DNA from: Bacillota bacterium
GTDB taxonomy: Bacteria > Bacillota > Clostridia > TANB77 > CAG-465
Length of the DNA stretch: 64,000 nt
Reading direction: 5' to 3'
Assembly: GCA_023460235.1 (NCBI GenBank)
Contig: JAEWRE010000021.1
Coordinates: 1-64,000, forward strand
Below are positions 27,023 through 36,244 of this stretch, piece by piece. The position numbers were made by a program, and so were the translations under genes. The notes below the pieces were generated by a model, which searched no databases, was not told where the DNA came from, and saw only the letters and a program-made list of their open reading frames with translations. Each line of letters starts with the position of its first letter. Positions within the stretch are counted from its first letter, which is position 1.

Positions 27023-29101
27023 ATGGCAGGAAGAGAATATCCTCTTGAGAGGACTAGAAATATCGGTATCATGGCACACATTGATGCTGGTAAAACTACA
27101 ACTACTGAAAGAATACTATTCTATACTGGAAAAACTCACAAAATAGGTGAAGTTCATGATGGTGGAGCAACAATGGACTGGATGGCACAAGAGCAAGAAA
27201 GAGGTATAACAATTACTTCTGCTGCTACAACTTGTTTCTGGAATAATAACAGAATCAATATAATTGATACTCCAGGTCACGTTGACTTTACAATTGAAGT
27301 TGAAAGATCTCTTAGAGTTCTTGATGGTTCAGTAACAGTACTTTGTGCTAAAGGTGGAGTTCAACCACAATCAGAAACAGTATGGAGACAGGCAAACAAA
27401 TATAACGTACCAAGAATGGTATACGTTAATAAAATGGATATTACAGGCGCTGATTTCTATAATTGTGTTAAACAATTAAGAGAAAGATTAAAAGCAAATG
27501 CAGTTCCAATAGCTTTACCAATAGGTAAAGAAGATACATTCAAAGGAATTGTTGACTTAGTTAACATGAATGCATGTATTCATTATGATGATCTTGGAAA
27601 AGATGTTAGACGTGAAGAAATTCCAGCAGAATTAAGAGAAGAAGCGGAAAAATATAGAGTTGAACTTATTGAACATATTGCAGAACAAGATGATGAATTA
27701 ATGGAAAAATATCTTGGTGGTGAAGAATTAACTGCTGAAGAAATTAAGAGTGCAATAAGAAAAGCTACAATTGTAGGAGCAATGGTTCCAGTAACTTGTG
27801 GAAGTTCATACAAAAATAAAGGTGTTCAAGAATTACTTGACAACATAGTTGATTATATGCCAGCTCCTATAGATGTAGCTCATATTAAAGGTGTTCTTGA
27901 AGACGGAGAAGAAGCAGAAAGAAAATCTTCTGATGATGAGCCTTTTGCTGCACTTGCATTTAAAATAATGACTGATCCATATGTTGGAAAGTTAACTTTC
28001 TTCAGAGTTTACTCTGGTACATTAGATAGCGGTTCTTATGTATTAAATGCAAATAAAGGCAAAAAGGAAAGAATCGGTAGATTAATTCAAATGCATGCTA
28101 ATTCAAGACAAGATATAGATAAAGTTTACGCTGGAGATATAGCTTGTGCAGTTGGTCTTAAAGATGTTGTAACTGGAGATACAATTTGTGATGAAGATCA
28201 TCCTATAATACTTGAATCTATCGAATTTCCAGATCCAGTTATTGATATTGCTATTGAGCCAAAATCAAAAGCAGATCAAGAAAAAATGGGAATTGCGTTA
28301 CAAAAACTAGCAGAAGAAGATCCATCATTTAGAACATATACTGATCAAGAAACTGGTCAAACTATCATTGCTGGTATGGGTGAATTACACCTTGATATCA
28401 TTGTTGATAGAATGAAAAGAGAATTTAAAGTTGAAGCTAATGTTGGTAAACCTCAAGTTGCTTATAAAGAAACAATAAGAAAACCAGTAAGAGTTGAAGG
28501 TAAATTCATAAGACAATCTGGTGGTAAAGGTCAATATGGTCATGTATGGCTTGAAGTTGAACCTAACGAATCAGGTAAAGGATATGCATTCGAATCTAAA
28601 ATTGTTGGTGGCGTTGTTCCTAAGGAATATATTAAACCAACAGACGAAGGTGTTCAAGATGCTATGAAAGCAGGTATACTTGCTGGATATCCAGTAGTAG
28701 ACATTAAAGTTGCTCTTGTTGATGGCTCATATCATGATGTTGACTCATCTGAAATGGCTTTCCATGTAGCAGGTTCTATGGCATTTAAAGAAGCTTGTCG
28801 TCAAGGTGGAGCGGTATTACTTGAACCTATAATGAAAGTTGAAATAACAGTTCCAGAAGAATATATGGGAGATGTTATAGGTGATGTAAACTCTAGACGT
28901 GGAAGAATGGAAGGTATGGATACAGTATTAGGTACAACTACAATACATTCAACAATACCACTTTCTGAAATGTTTGGATATGCAACTGACTTAAGATCTA
29001 AAACTCAAGGTAGAGGTGTTTACTCAATGGAACCATCTCACTATGAAGAAGTTCCAAAATCAGTTCTTGAAACAATAGTTGCTTCAAAAGGCAAGAAATA
29101 A
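27023..29101 (+). CDS. fusA: Elongation factor G
   Basis: The 692-residue translocation GTPase has G1 AHIDAGKTTTTERIL, G2 RGITITSAATT, G3 DTPGHVDF and G4 NKMD. All five EF-G domains are present, including the domain IV segment beginning KGQYGHVWLEVEP and the C-terminal RGRMEGMDTV. It lies 24 bases after rpsG behind AAAGGAG. No terminator follows; tuf comes after a 139-base gap with a hairpin. Confidence 0.98.
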   Translation: MAGREYPLERTRNIGIMAHIDAGKTTTTERILFYTGKTHKIGEVHDGGATMDWMAQEQERGITITSAATTCFWNNNRINIIDTPGHVDFTIEVERSLRVLDGSVTVLCAKGGVQPQSETVWRQANKYNVPRMVYVNKMDITGADFYNCVKQLRERLKANAVPIALPIGKEDTFKGIVDLVNMNACIHYDDLGKDVRREEIPAELREEAEKYRVELIEHIAEQDDELMEKYLGGEELTAEEIKSAIRKATIVGAMVPVTCGSSYKNKGVQELLDNIVDYMPAPIDVAHIKGVLEDGEEAERKSSDDEPFAALAFKIMTDPYVGKLTFFRVYSGTLDSGSYVLNANKGKKERIGRLIQMHANSRQDIDKVYAGDIACAVGLKDVVTGDTICDEDHPIILESIEFPDPVIDIAIEPKSKADQEKMGIALQKLAEEDPSFRTYTDQETGQTIIAGMGELHLDIIVDRMKREFKVEANVGKPQVAYKETIRKPVRVEGKFIRQSGGKGQYGHVWLEVEPNESGKGYAFESKIVGGVVPKEYIKPTDEGVQDAMKAGILAGYPVVDIKVALVDGSYHDVDSSEMAFHVAGSMAFKEACRQGGAVLLEPIMKVEITVPEEYMGDVIGDVNSRRGRMEGMDTVLGTTTIHSTIPLSEMFGYATDLRSKTQGRGVYSMEPSHYEEVPKSVLETIVASKGKK

Positions 29102-29152
29102 TATAAATTGTCAAGATTTGTATTATGATAAAAAAACTTGACTAAATTACAA

Positions 29153-29189
29153 CGAAAGGATTGCAAAATCCTTTCGAGTGTAGTAAAAT
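29153..29189 (+). promoter_or_regulatory. Hairpin and possible promoter ahead of tuf
   Basis: A perfect 10-bp hairpin with a gcaa (GNRA) loop, cgaaaggatt/aatcctttcg, occupies 29153-29176. It lacks a T tract, so it is not an ordinary terminator. Overlapping it is a possible promoter, TTGCAA (29161) 17 bases TAAAAT (29184), that could give tuf extra transcription. The two readings are alternatives. Confidence 0.45.
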
Positions 29190-29240
29190 AGTAATAAAAT
29201 GATGCAATACGCATTAATATTATTTAAGGAGGAATATAAA

Positions 29241-30443
29241 ATGGCAAAAGCTAAGTTTGAAAGAAACAAACCACACGCTAATATCGGTACTATAGGTCAC
29301 GTTGACCATGGTAAAACAACACTTACAGCTGCAATAACTAAATATTGTAGTTTATCTGGAAAAGCTGAATTTAAAGCTTACGATCAAATAGATGGTGCTC
29401 CAGAAGAAAGAGCTAGAGGTATCACTATCTCTACAGCTCACGTAGAATATGAATCAGAAAACAGACACTATGCACACGTTGACTGTCCAGGACACGCTGA
29501 CTATGTTAAAAACATGATCACTGGTGCTGCACAAATGGATGGTGCTATACTAGTTGTATCTGCTGCTGATGGTCCTATGCCACAAACAAGAGAACACATA
29601 CTACTTGCTAACCAAGTTGGTGTTAAGTATATCGTTGTTTTCATGAACAAATGTGATATGGTTGATGATCCAGAATTATTAGAATTAGTTGAAATGGATA
29701 TAAGAGATCTATTAAATAAATATGATTTCCCAGGAGATACTACTCCAGTAATTCAAGGTTCTGCACTTAAGGTTCTAGAATCTACTTCTAAAGATCCTGA
29801 AGCTCCAGAATATGCATGTATTAAAGAATTATTACAAGCTGTTGATACATTTATCCCAACTCCAGAAAGAGATGTTGATAAACCTTTCTTAATGCCAGTT
29901 GAAGATGTATTCACTATAACAGGAAGAGGAACAGTTGCTACAGGTAGAATCGAAAGAGGAGAACTTAAAGTTGGTGAAGAAGTTGAAATAGTTGGTCTTT
30001 CTGAAGAAAGAAAGAAAACAGTTGTAACTGGTATCGAAATGTTCAGAAAAGAACTTTCTTCTGCAGTTGCTGGCGATAATGCTGGTGTACTTTTAAGAGG
30101 TGTTCAAAGAGCTGATATCGAAAGAGGTCAAGTTATCTCAAAACCAGGTTCAATACATCCACATACTGAATTTGAAGCTGAAGTATATATTCTTACTAAA
30201 GAAGAAGGTGGTAGACATACTCCATTCTTCCAAGGATATAGACCACAATTCTATTTCAGAACAACTGACGTTACAGGTGTTATTGAATTACCAAAAGAAA
30301 AAGAAATGGTAATGCCAGGAGACAACGTAACAATGAAAATTAAACTTATCACTCCAATAGCAATTGAAAAAGGATTAAAATTCGCTATTCGTGAAGGTGG
30401 AAGAACAGTTGGTGCTGGATCAGTTTCTAACGTTATAGAATAA
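29241..30443 (+). CDS. tuf: Elongation factor Tu
   Basis: The 400-residue GTPase delivers aminoacyl-tRNA to the ribosome. GHVDHGKTTLTAAIT, RGITISTAHVEYE, DCPGHADYVKNMITGAAQMDGAILVVSAADGP (read in parts) and NKCDMVDD are present, as are the beta-barrel domains (GRGTVATGRIERG, GQVISKPGSI). The start is ATG at 29241 after AAGGAGG; the ATG at 29199 has no site. The window has only this copy. A strong terminator follows. Confidence 0.98.
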   Translation: MAKAKFERNKPHANIGTIGHVDHGKTTLTAAITKYCSLSGKAEFKAYDQIDGAPEERARGITISTAHVEYESENRHYAHVDCPGHADYVKNMITGAAQMDGAILVVSAADGPMPQTREHILLANQVGVKYIVVFMNKCDMVDDPELLELVEMDIRDLLNKYDFPGDTTPVIQGSALKVLESTSKDPEAPEYACIKELLQAVDTFIPTPERDVDKPFLMPVEDVFTITGRGTVATGRIERGELKVGEEVEIVGLSEERKKTVVTGIEMFRKELSSAVAGDNAGVLLRGVQRADIERGQVISKPGSIHPHTEFEAEVYILTKEEGGRHTPFFQGYRPQFYFRTTDVTGVIELPKEKEMVMPGDNVTMKIKLITPIAIEKGLKFAIREGGRTVGAGSVSNVIE

Positions 30444-30450
30444 TATAAAT

Positions 30451-30480
30451 AAAAAAGATAGAGGAAACTCTATCTTTTTT
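30451..30480 (+). terminator. Terminator after tuf
   Basis: Stem aaaaaagatagag/ctctatctttttt with a gaaa loop and T run. It is symmetrical enough to serve the convergent minus-strand gene too. Confidence 0.92.
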
Positions 30481-30492
30481 ATTTTTTTAACA

Positions 30493-31026
30493 TTAACTTT
30501 TAATTGTATTTCCATTTCTACTTTTTCTTGAGAAGAATAAGAAAAATGGTTCAAGTACTGGTAAAAATATAGTTAGGATTAAACCAGCAATTGCAAAATT
30601 TGGCATTTGTTTTTGATATATTTTATATAATATAGCGAAATAGAAAAATATAAATAAGGCTGATGTTAATAGTTTTGTAAAAGGTAACATCATGCATATA
30701 AATAATATAGGTAATAAAATTTCTGGATGCTCAACTTCAATGCCAAATAATTTAGTTTTACCGATAATTTTACCTCTTGTATACAAATTAGCATATGGAA
30801 TAAAAGCAAGGAAAGCATATTCGTCTCTGTTTTTCTTAGCCATTGTATATAATCCAACCGATTTTAGAAGCCAGAGAAGTATACATATTAGGCAAAGAGA
30901 AAAAAGTATAGCCATTATTACACTACTTATTCCTAGTATATTTATTTTATATATATTTAAAAATTCTAATCCTTTTTTGATACCAGTATTCACAGCATAT
31001 TGTAAATTAAGATTTGTTACTTCCAT
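30493..31026 (-). CDS. Membrane protein of unknown function
   Basis: The 177-residue protein has four or five hydrophobic segments. The middle motif LYTMAKKNRDEYAFLAFIPYANLYTRGKI recalls a widespread uncharacterised Firmicutes membrane family in which a short cytosolic loop (AKK...W/F-LAFIP..N.Y..G) lies between helices. The C-terminus is basic (FFSRKSRNGNTIKS). I know of no function. The start is the Met at 31026, behind GAAAGGAG; the Met 15 bases earlier lies at that site. It is monocistronic, convergent with tuf and divergent from acpP. Confidence 0.78.
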   Translation of the reverse strand: MEVTNLNLQYAVNTGIKKGLEFLNIYKINILGISSVIMAILFSLCLICILLWLLKSVGLYTMAKKNRDEYAFLAFIPYANLYTRGKIIGKTKLFGIEVEHPEILLPILFICMMLPFTKLLTSALFIFFYFAILYKIYQKQMPNFAIAGLILTIFLPVLEPFFLFFSRKSRNGNTIKS

Positions 31027-31137
31027 AAGAACTCCTTTCATATTAAATATCCATTATTATTATGTGAAATTAAAGTAAATAAATACAAAAAAATATGATA
31101 AAAAATTATTAAAAAATCAAAATATTTAGTAATACTA

Positions 31138-31166
31138 TTGACATTAGTGAGTAAATATAAGATAAT
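31138..31166 (+). promoter_or_regulatory. Promoter of acpP
   Basis: TTGACA, 17 bases, GATAAT. Confidence 0.82.
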
Positions 31167-31204
31167 AGATGTGAATTAAATGTTTTAGGAGGTGCAAAAC
31201 ATAT

Positions 31205-31441
31205 ATGGAAGCAATTTTTGAAAGAGTAAAAGATGTTATTGGTGAACAATTAGGAATTGATGATCTAGAAACAGTGACAATGGAAACTACTTTTATTGAT
31301 GATTTAGGAGCTGATTCTTTAGATATAGTTGAGCTTATAATGGCGTTAGAAGAAGAATTTGATATGGAGATTCCAGAAGCTGAAGCAGAAAAAATATCTT
31401 CTGTTAGCGATGTTGTTGAATATATAGAAAAAAATATATAA
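31205..31441 (+). CDS. acpP: Acyl carrier protein
   Basis: The 78-residue acidic four-helix protein has the phosphopantetheine site DLGADSLDIVEL (Ser38). It carries growing acyl chains in fatty-acid synthesis. Other fab genes are not adjacent; it is monocistronic with its own promoter and terminator, and rnc is 2 kb downstream, separated by an ABC gene. AGGAGG lies 12-13 bases before the ATG. Confidence 0.96.
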   Translation: MEAIFERVKDVIGEQLGIDDLETVTMETTFIDDLGADSLDIVELIMALEEEFDMEIPEAEAEKISSVSDVVEYIEKNI

Positions 31442-31482
31442 TTAAAGTTTAAATTGACTTGTGTCAATATAAAATATTTATT

Positions 31483-31512
31483 AATAGATAGATTTGATCT
31501 ATCTATTTTTTT
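31483..31512 (+). terminator. Terminator after acpP
   Basis: Stem aatagatagat/atctatctatt followed by T6. Confidence 0.87.
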
Positions 31513-31532
31513 GTCAAAAAAGTTTACATAAC

Positions 31533-31561
31533 TTGTGCAAAAGTAAAAAATATGCTATAAT
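31533..31561 (+). promoter_or_regulatory. Promoter of the ABC exporter gene
   Basis: TTGTGC, 17 bases, TATAAT. Confidence 0.7.
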
Positions 31562-31609
31562 AATATTAATTGATACTATATATAACCATATTAATATAAG
31601 GGGGATAAA

Positions 31610-33328
31610 ATGAAAAATTTCATAAAGGTTTTAAAAATATTATTTAATTTACATCCAATTATTAGGATGTCATCAGATTTGAGAAAAGCATTCTGGATTT
31701 ATACATTTTTTTGCTCTTTTGTAATGATTTTAGATAGTATATCGTCATTATTACTGCAGTGTGTGAATAATGCATTTGAAAATCATCTTATAATAGTAGC
31801 TCTTATACTTTTCATTATATTCTCAATAAGAAACGCAATTTTTGATGCACTTAATACTCTTAAATCAGCAATTTTAGATGCGTATGATGAGCTTGCCGAT
31901 TCTGAGATTCCGAAGATTTTTACCCATATTGTAAATAAGGTAAGGGGAAAGGTATATAATCCAATATTAAAGACTATAAAAACTGATTCTACTATAATGC
32001 AAGAAGTTATTGGATTTATGGAAGAAGTTTCTAATATGAGAGATTCATTGGGCTCTTTATTTTGCTCTATAATTATCGTTACGATTTTAAGTATAGGTAC
32101 TGTTTTAACATCATTAAAGAATATGAATTTAGTACTTATAATTATGCTGATTGTGTTCATTATTGTATATACTTATCTATCAATAAGAGAGATAAAAAGA
32201 AATAAAAAATTTATTATCGATAAAAAGGAAATCGATAAAAAAATTGGGAATGCAAGAAATGATTTCATTAATATACGGCCATGTAGTATAGAACACGGAA
32301 ATTATACAAGAAATAGATTTATTGAACTTAGAGTAGAATTACTAAATAAAAGCAGAAAATTAAGAAGGAAAAACAAAAATGAAGGATTGTTTACTACGTT
32401 AGTAATGGGTCTCTCGGTAATTGTACTAATAATTAATCAACTATATGAAATTGGAGGTATTGATAAATTTAATCAAGCTTCATTATTACAAATTACTGCA
32501 TTTACTGGAATATATATGGCTTTATTAAATAAAATAGATTCACTTATTAGTAGAATTATAAATATGATAAATAATTGCAATAGTTTTTTAGAATACTATT
32601 CTGATTTTGAAAAGCTCATAAAAGTATATGATAAGATTGTTTTAAGTGAAGAGAAGATGATTGAATTTAATGGTATAATAGCCGTGCCACCTTTTGAGTT
32701 TACTTATGATGAAGGCTTTAATCTAAAATCCAATACTGATATTATACTTGAACCAAAAAAGCCATTACTATTAATTGGGCCAAGTGGTAGTGGGAAAACT
32801 ACATTCATGAATATTATATCAAAAAGTATTAATTGTAATAGTGTAGAAATTCCAAGATTAAATAGTTATGCCAGTAGAGCAGATACTTCATTTGGAACTG
32901 ATTCTTTATTTAATGAAATAACATTAGGAAATGAATTTGTTGATTCTGAAAAACTAATTAATATCCTAGATGGTGTAAATTTGTTATCAGAACTTAAAGA
33001 ACAGTCAAATGAAACTGATATTATTGAATTTTTAAAGAATAAGTATTACTCAGATTTTTCAGAAGGACAGCGTCAAAGATTAATACTCACAAGAATGTTA
33101 TATAATTGTGACGGTAAGGATTTAGTAATTGTCGATGAACCAACTGCAAATCTGGATTCAAAAAATACTGAAATTGCTCTTAAATTTTTATATGAATATG
33201 TAAGTAAAGATAAAAGACGAATTTTAGTAGTATCAACTCATGATGTTTCTGAAGCAAAAAATGTATTTAATAAAATCTTGCGATTTGAAAAAATTTCGGA
33301 AGGGCAATATACAATTGTTTCTAAATAA
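31610..33328 (+). CDS. ABC exporter half-transporter (membrane and ATPase domains fused)
   Basis: The 572-residue protein has an N-terminal membrane domain (about 25-330, five or six helices in the type I exporter style) and a C-terminal ATPase: Walker A GPSGSGKTTF, signature FSEGQRQRLILTR, Walker B DLVIVDEPTANLD and switch His in STHDVSEA. The signature SEGQ deviates from LSGGQ but is common among peptide/bacteriocin exporters. The ATPase domain is short between Walker A and the signature. No partner, precursor peptide or immunity gene is adjacent, so the cargo is unknown and it probably works as a homodimer. GGGGGAT precedes the ATG. Confidence 0.85.
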   Translation: MKNFIKVLKILFNLHPIIRMSSDLRKAFWIYTFFCSFVMILDSISSLLLQCVNNAFENHLIIVALILFIIFSIRNAIFDALNTLKSAILDAYDELADSEIPKIFTHIVNKVRGKVYNPILKTIKTDSTIMQEVIGFMEEVSNMRDSLGSLFCSIIIVTILSIGTVLTSLKNMNLVLIIMLIVFIIVYTYLSIREIKRNKKFIIDKKEIDKKIGNARNDFINIRPCSIEHGNYTRNRFIELRVELLNKSRKLRRKNKNEGLFTTLVMGLSVIVLIINQLYEIGGIDKFNQASLLQITAFTGIYMALLNKIDSLISRIINMINNCNSFLEYYSDFEKLIKVYDKIVLSEEKMIEFNGIIAVPPFEFTYDEGFNLKSNTDIILEPKKPLLLIGPSGSGKTTFMNIISKSINCNSVEIPRLNSYASRADTSFGTDSLFNEITLGNEFVDSEKLINILDGVNLLSELKEQSNETDIIEFLKNKYYSDFSEGQRQRLILTRMLYNCDGKDLVIVDEPTANLDSKNTEIALKFLYEYVSKDKRRILVVSTHDVSEAKNVFNKILRFEKISEGQYTIVSK

Positions 33329-33345
33329 TTTGTAGCTGATTTTCT

Positions 33346-33383
33346 AAAAAGAATAAGGTGGAAAATTTCACTTTATTCTTTTT
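33346..33383 (+). terminator. Terminator after the ABC gene
   Basis: 15-bp stem (aaaaagaataaggtg/cactttattcttttt, one G-U) with T-rich tail. Confidence 0.87.
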
Positions 33384-33430
33384 GATTTTCTTTTTCTTTT
33401 GTATCTTATTGTATAAATTATTTTATTTAC

Positions 33431-33459
33431 TTGAAAAAACACTAATTTTTATATATAAT
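33431..33459 (+). promoter_or_regulatory. Promoter of rnc
   Basis: TTGAAA, 17 bases, TATAAT, 22 bases before the rnc start. Confidence 0.8.
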
Positions 33460-33481
33460 ATACATAAAGGAAGTGGGAAAA

Positions 33482-34189
33482 TTGACAGATAAGAAAAGAT
33501 TACTTGAACTTCAAGGAAAATTGCAATATATTTTTTGTGATATATCACTTTTAAAACTTGCACTAACTCATAAATCTTATGCATATGAAAATACAAATTC
33601 AAATACTAAAGAATATAATGAAAGAGTTGAATTTTTAGGTGACGCTATACTTGAACACATTATTTCAAATATGTTATATTCTCATAAACCAGAATTATCA
33701 GAAGGAGATATGACTAAAAAAAGAGCCGCAATTGTTTGTGAGGCTTCACTTAGTCAAGCAATGCAAAGATTTGGCGGTCAGGAATATATATATTTAGGTA
33801 AATGTGAGAAAACTACTAATGGAAAAATGAAAGACGCCATTATTGCTGATGCATTTGAAGCAATACTTGGATCTATATACTTAGATGGAGGCTATGAAAT
33901 AGCTGAAACAATTTGTCTTCAATTATTAGATAAAGAAATAAAAACAGTTTTGTCTGGTGGATCACTAAACATAGACTATAAAACAAAATTACAAGAAGAC
34001 TTACAAAAGCATGGGAATGTTAAAATCGAATATATAACAAAAAATGAATATGGTCCTGAACATGATAAGACTTTTGAGGTTGAACTTTTATTTAATGGGA
34101 AAAAAATAGGACATGGTACTGGAAAGAGTAAGAAACAAGCAGAACAAAAAGCAGCAGAGGATGCATTAAATGGAAAAGAATATAATTAA
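33482..34189 (+). CDS. rnc: Ribonuclease III
   Basis: The 235-residue RNase III cuts double-stranded RNA in rRNA processing and RNA decay. The catalytic signature is NERVEFLGDAILEHIIS, with the second acidic cluster in KDAIIADAFEAILGSIYLDGG (read as KDAIIADAFE/AILG). A C-terminal dsRNA-binding domain follows (YKTKLQEDLQKHG...KKQAEQKAAEDAL). I prefer the TTG at 33482, eight bases after AAAGGAAG, to the GTG at 33473, which overlaps that site. The end overlaps the radical SAM gene by 20 bases. Confidence 0.95.
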   Translation: MTDKKRLLELQGKLQYIFCDISLLKLALTHKSYAYENTNSNTKEYNERVEFLGDAILEHIISNMLYSHKPELSEGDMTKKRAAIVCEASLSQAMQRFGGQEYIYLGKCEKTTNGKMKDAIIADAFEAILGSIYLDGGYEIAETICLQLLDKEIKTVLSGGSLNIDYKTKLQEDLQKHGNVKIEYITKNEYGPEHDKTFEVELLFNGKKIGHGTGKSKKQAEQKAAEDALNGKEYN

Positions 34190-35228
34190 TATAAATCTTG
34201 ATTTAGATAAAGAACTTAAAAATATTGATAAAGAAGACCATTACACAATACCAATATTTATCCCACATAAAGGATGCAAAAATGAATGTGTTTTTTGTAA
34301 TCAGAGAAAAATTAGTGGTGAAATAGAAGAACAAAAAGTGGAAGATGTGGATAACATAGTATCCGAATATCTTAGTTATTTCAAAAATGTGGAAAATAAA
34401 AATATAGAAATAGCCTTCTTTGGTGGCAGTTTTACAGGAATAAATGTAAATGAACAAATAAAATATTTAAAAGCTGCTAATAAATATATTGAAAAAGGAC
34501 TTGTCAGTGGAATTAGAATATCTACTAGACCCGATTATATATCAATTCCAATACTAAAATTAATGAAAAAGTATAATGTAACAACAATTGAGCTTGGAGT
34601 GCAATCTTTAGATGATGAAGTACTTTTATCTTCAAAGAGAGGCCATACAAAAAAAGATGTTATTAGAGCTTCTAAGTTAATAAAGTTATTTAATATAAAT
34701 TTAGGTCATCAAATTATGATAGGATTACCTAAAAGCACTTTAAAATCAGAGATATATACAATAAAAGAAGTATTAAAAATATCTCCATCGATGCTTAGAA
34801 TATATCCTGTATATGTAATTGAACCAAGTGAGTTATATGATATGTATTTAAATGGAAGTTATGTACCTTTATCGTTAGAAGAGGCTGCTCATAGAGTGTA
34901 TAGTGTTTTTAAATGTTGTCAAAATTCAGATATAAAAATAATTAGAATAGGACTTCAAACAACAGAAATAATTAATTCTAAAAATATAAATATTATTGGA
35001 CCTGTATGTGATAATTTTGCAGAATATGTTCTTTCAATGATAGTTAGAGAAAAAATAGAAGAAATTTTTGCTAATATTAACTTGTTAGAAAATAATGATA
35101 AAAATATAATTGTAAATATAACTGTTAAAAGTAAATTTGTTTCATTTATATCTGGACCAAATAAAATAAATAAAATATTCTTTAAAGAAAAATATGGAGT
35201 AAATTTGAAGATTAATAGTAATATTTAA
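34170..35228 (+). CDS. Elp3-like radical SAM protein
   Basis: The 352-residue protein has a radical SAM cluster site GCKNECVFCNQ (Cys36, Cys40, Cys43) and text typical of the Elp3-like branch (IPIFIPHKGCKNEC, FFGGSFTGI, ISTRPDYIS, TTIELGVQSLDDEVL, HQIMIGLPKST). The GNAT domain of true Elp3 is absent. Genes of this type lie just after rnc in many Clostridia, usually before smc and ftsY; here they are not present. It probably modifies RNA or protein by radical chemistry; the substrate is not known. The 20-base overlap with rnc suggests translational coupling. Confidence 0.85.
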   Translation: MEKNIININLDLDKELKNIDKEDHYTIPIFIPHKGCKNECVFCNQRKISGEIEEQKVEDVDNIVSEYLSYFKNVENKNIEIAFFGGSFTGINVNEQIKYLKAANKYIEKGLVSGIRISTRPDYISIPILKLMKKYNVTTIELGVQSLDDEVLLSSKRGHTKKDVIRASKLIKLFNINLGHQIMIGLPKSTLKSEIYTIKEVLKISPSMLRIYPVYVIEPSELYDMYLNGSYVPLSLEEAAHRVYSVFKCCQNSDIKIIRIGLQTTEIINSKNINIIGPVCDNFAEYVLSMIVREKIEEIFANINLLENNDKNIIVNITVKSKFVSFISGPNKINKIFFKEKYGVNLKINSNI

Positions 35229-35255
35229 AATATAATTAATAAAGAGGAGATATAT

Positions 35256-35720
35256 ATGAAAAAAGTAATTTTTGCTGCAAGTTCTGGTGGACATTTATCC
35301 GAAATAATGAATTTAAGTAGTCTATTTAAAGAATATGAATATTTATTAGTTACTGAAAAGACAGATGTTACTGAACAGCTTAATAATACATACAATACTG
35401 AATATTTGGTTTATGGCCCAAACAAAAATAGAATTGAGTATGTAATAAATATATTTAAGAATATATTCTTATGCATAAAAATATTAATTAATTTCAAACC
35501 TGAAACAATAGTTTCTACTGGAGCACAAGTTGGTGGAATGATGTGCTTTTTGGGCAAATTATTTAGATGTAAAGTTATATATATTGAATCTTTGGCAAAA
35601 ACAAGGAGTCTATCAAAAACAGGAAAAAATGTATATAAATTTGCAGATAAGTTTTATGTGCAATGGGAAAGCCTTGCAGCTATGTATGAAAAAGCTGAAT
35701 ATTTAGGGAGGATGATGTAG
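35256..35720 (+). CDS. Alg14/PssD-like glycosyltransferase subunit
   Basis: The 154-residue protein is like the Alg14/PssD/CpsF half of a two-part GT28-type transferase. It starts KKVIFAASSGGHLSEIMNL (the family's G-G-H motif), has a hydrophobic membrane-binding segment (about 65-80) and ETIVSTGAQVGG. These proteins anchor the catalytic Alg13-like half at the membrane. The partner starts two bases downstream. Together they likely add the second sugar to a lipid-linked glycan for the cell surface. No other glycan genes are next to it. Confidence 0.88.
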   Translation: MKKVIFAASSGGHLSEIMNLSSLFKEYEYLLVTEKTDVTEQLNNTYNTEYLVYGPNKNRIEYVINIFKNIFLCIKILINFKPETIVSTGAQVGGMMCFLGKLFRCKVIYIESLAKTRSLSKTGKNVYKFADKFYVQWESLAAMYEKAEYLGRMM

Positions 35721-35721
35721 T

Positions 35722-36183
35722 TTGGTATTTGTTACAGTTGGAACTCAGAAACAATCTTTTAGACGATTATTTTTAGTGCTTGAAAATTCTGAAGTTTTAA
35801 ATAATGATACAATTATAGTACAAGCAGGTCATACTAATTTTAATAGTTCAAAAATGAATATATATTCTTTTATGGAGCTTGAAACTTTAAGAAAATATAT
35901 AAAAGAATCCGAATTTGTGATATGCCATGGCGGTGTTGGAAGCATATTTGATGCACTATTAGCTGGGAAAAAAGTTTTAGCCGTACCAAGACTTGCAAAG
36001 TACGGTGAACATATTAATGATCACCAGTTAGAAATTTGCCTAGAATTAGAAAGATTGGGATATATAAAAGTATATGATGAAAGTAGACCATTTGATCTTG
36101 TGGTAAAAGAACTTAGAAGTACAGATTTGAAAAAATATGAAACTGATTATAGTTTTATTGATAAATTAAGAAAAGAAATATAA
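35722..36183 (+). CDS. Alg13/PssE-like glycosyltransferase catalytic subunit
   Basis: The 153-residue protein is the matching GT28 C-terminal half: MVFVTVGTQKQSFRRLF, then ESEFVICHGGVGSIFDALLAGKKVLAVPRL, the UDP-sugar binding signature, followed by GEHINDHQLEI. It starts with TTG two bases after the upstream stop, within reach of the GGGAGGATG site. Which sugar is transferred cannot be read from sequence. Confidence 0.9.
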   Translation: MVFVTVGTQKQSFRRLFLVLENSEVLNNDTIIVQAGHTNFNSSKMNIYSFMELETLRKYIKESEFVICHGGVGSIFDALLAGKKVLAVPRLAKYGEHINDHQLEICLELERLGYIKVYDESRPFDLVVKELRSTDLKKYETDYSFIDKLRKEI

Positions 36184-36244
36184 CAATTATATATAAATTC
36201 AACTTTTTAACAAATAATATTAAAAAGAAAGTTGAGATTTATAT

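Noticed and set aside
27583..27813. Minus-strand frames inside fusA, rpsG, rpoB and other conserved genes
   Set aside because: They are shadows created by the codon use of the plus-strand genes and have no ribosome sites.
31610..33328. Bacteriocin or defence locus around the ABC exporter
   Set aside because: No precursor peptide, modification enzyme or immunity gene is visible on either side; the gene stands alone between acpP and rnc.
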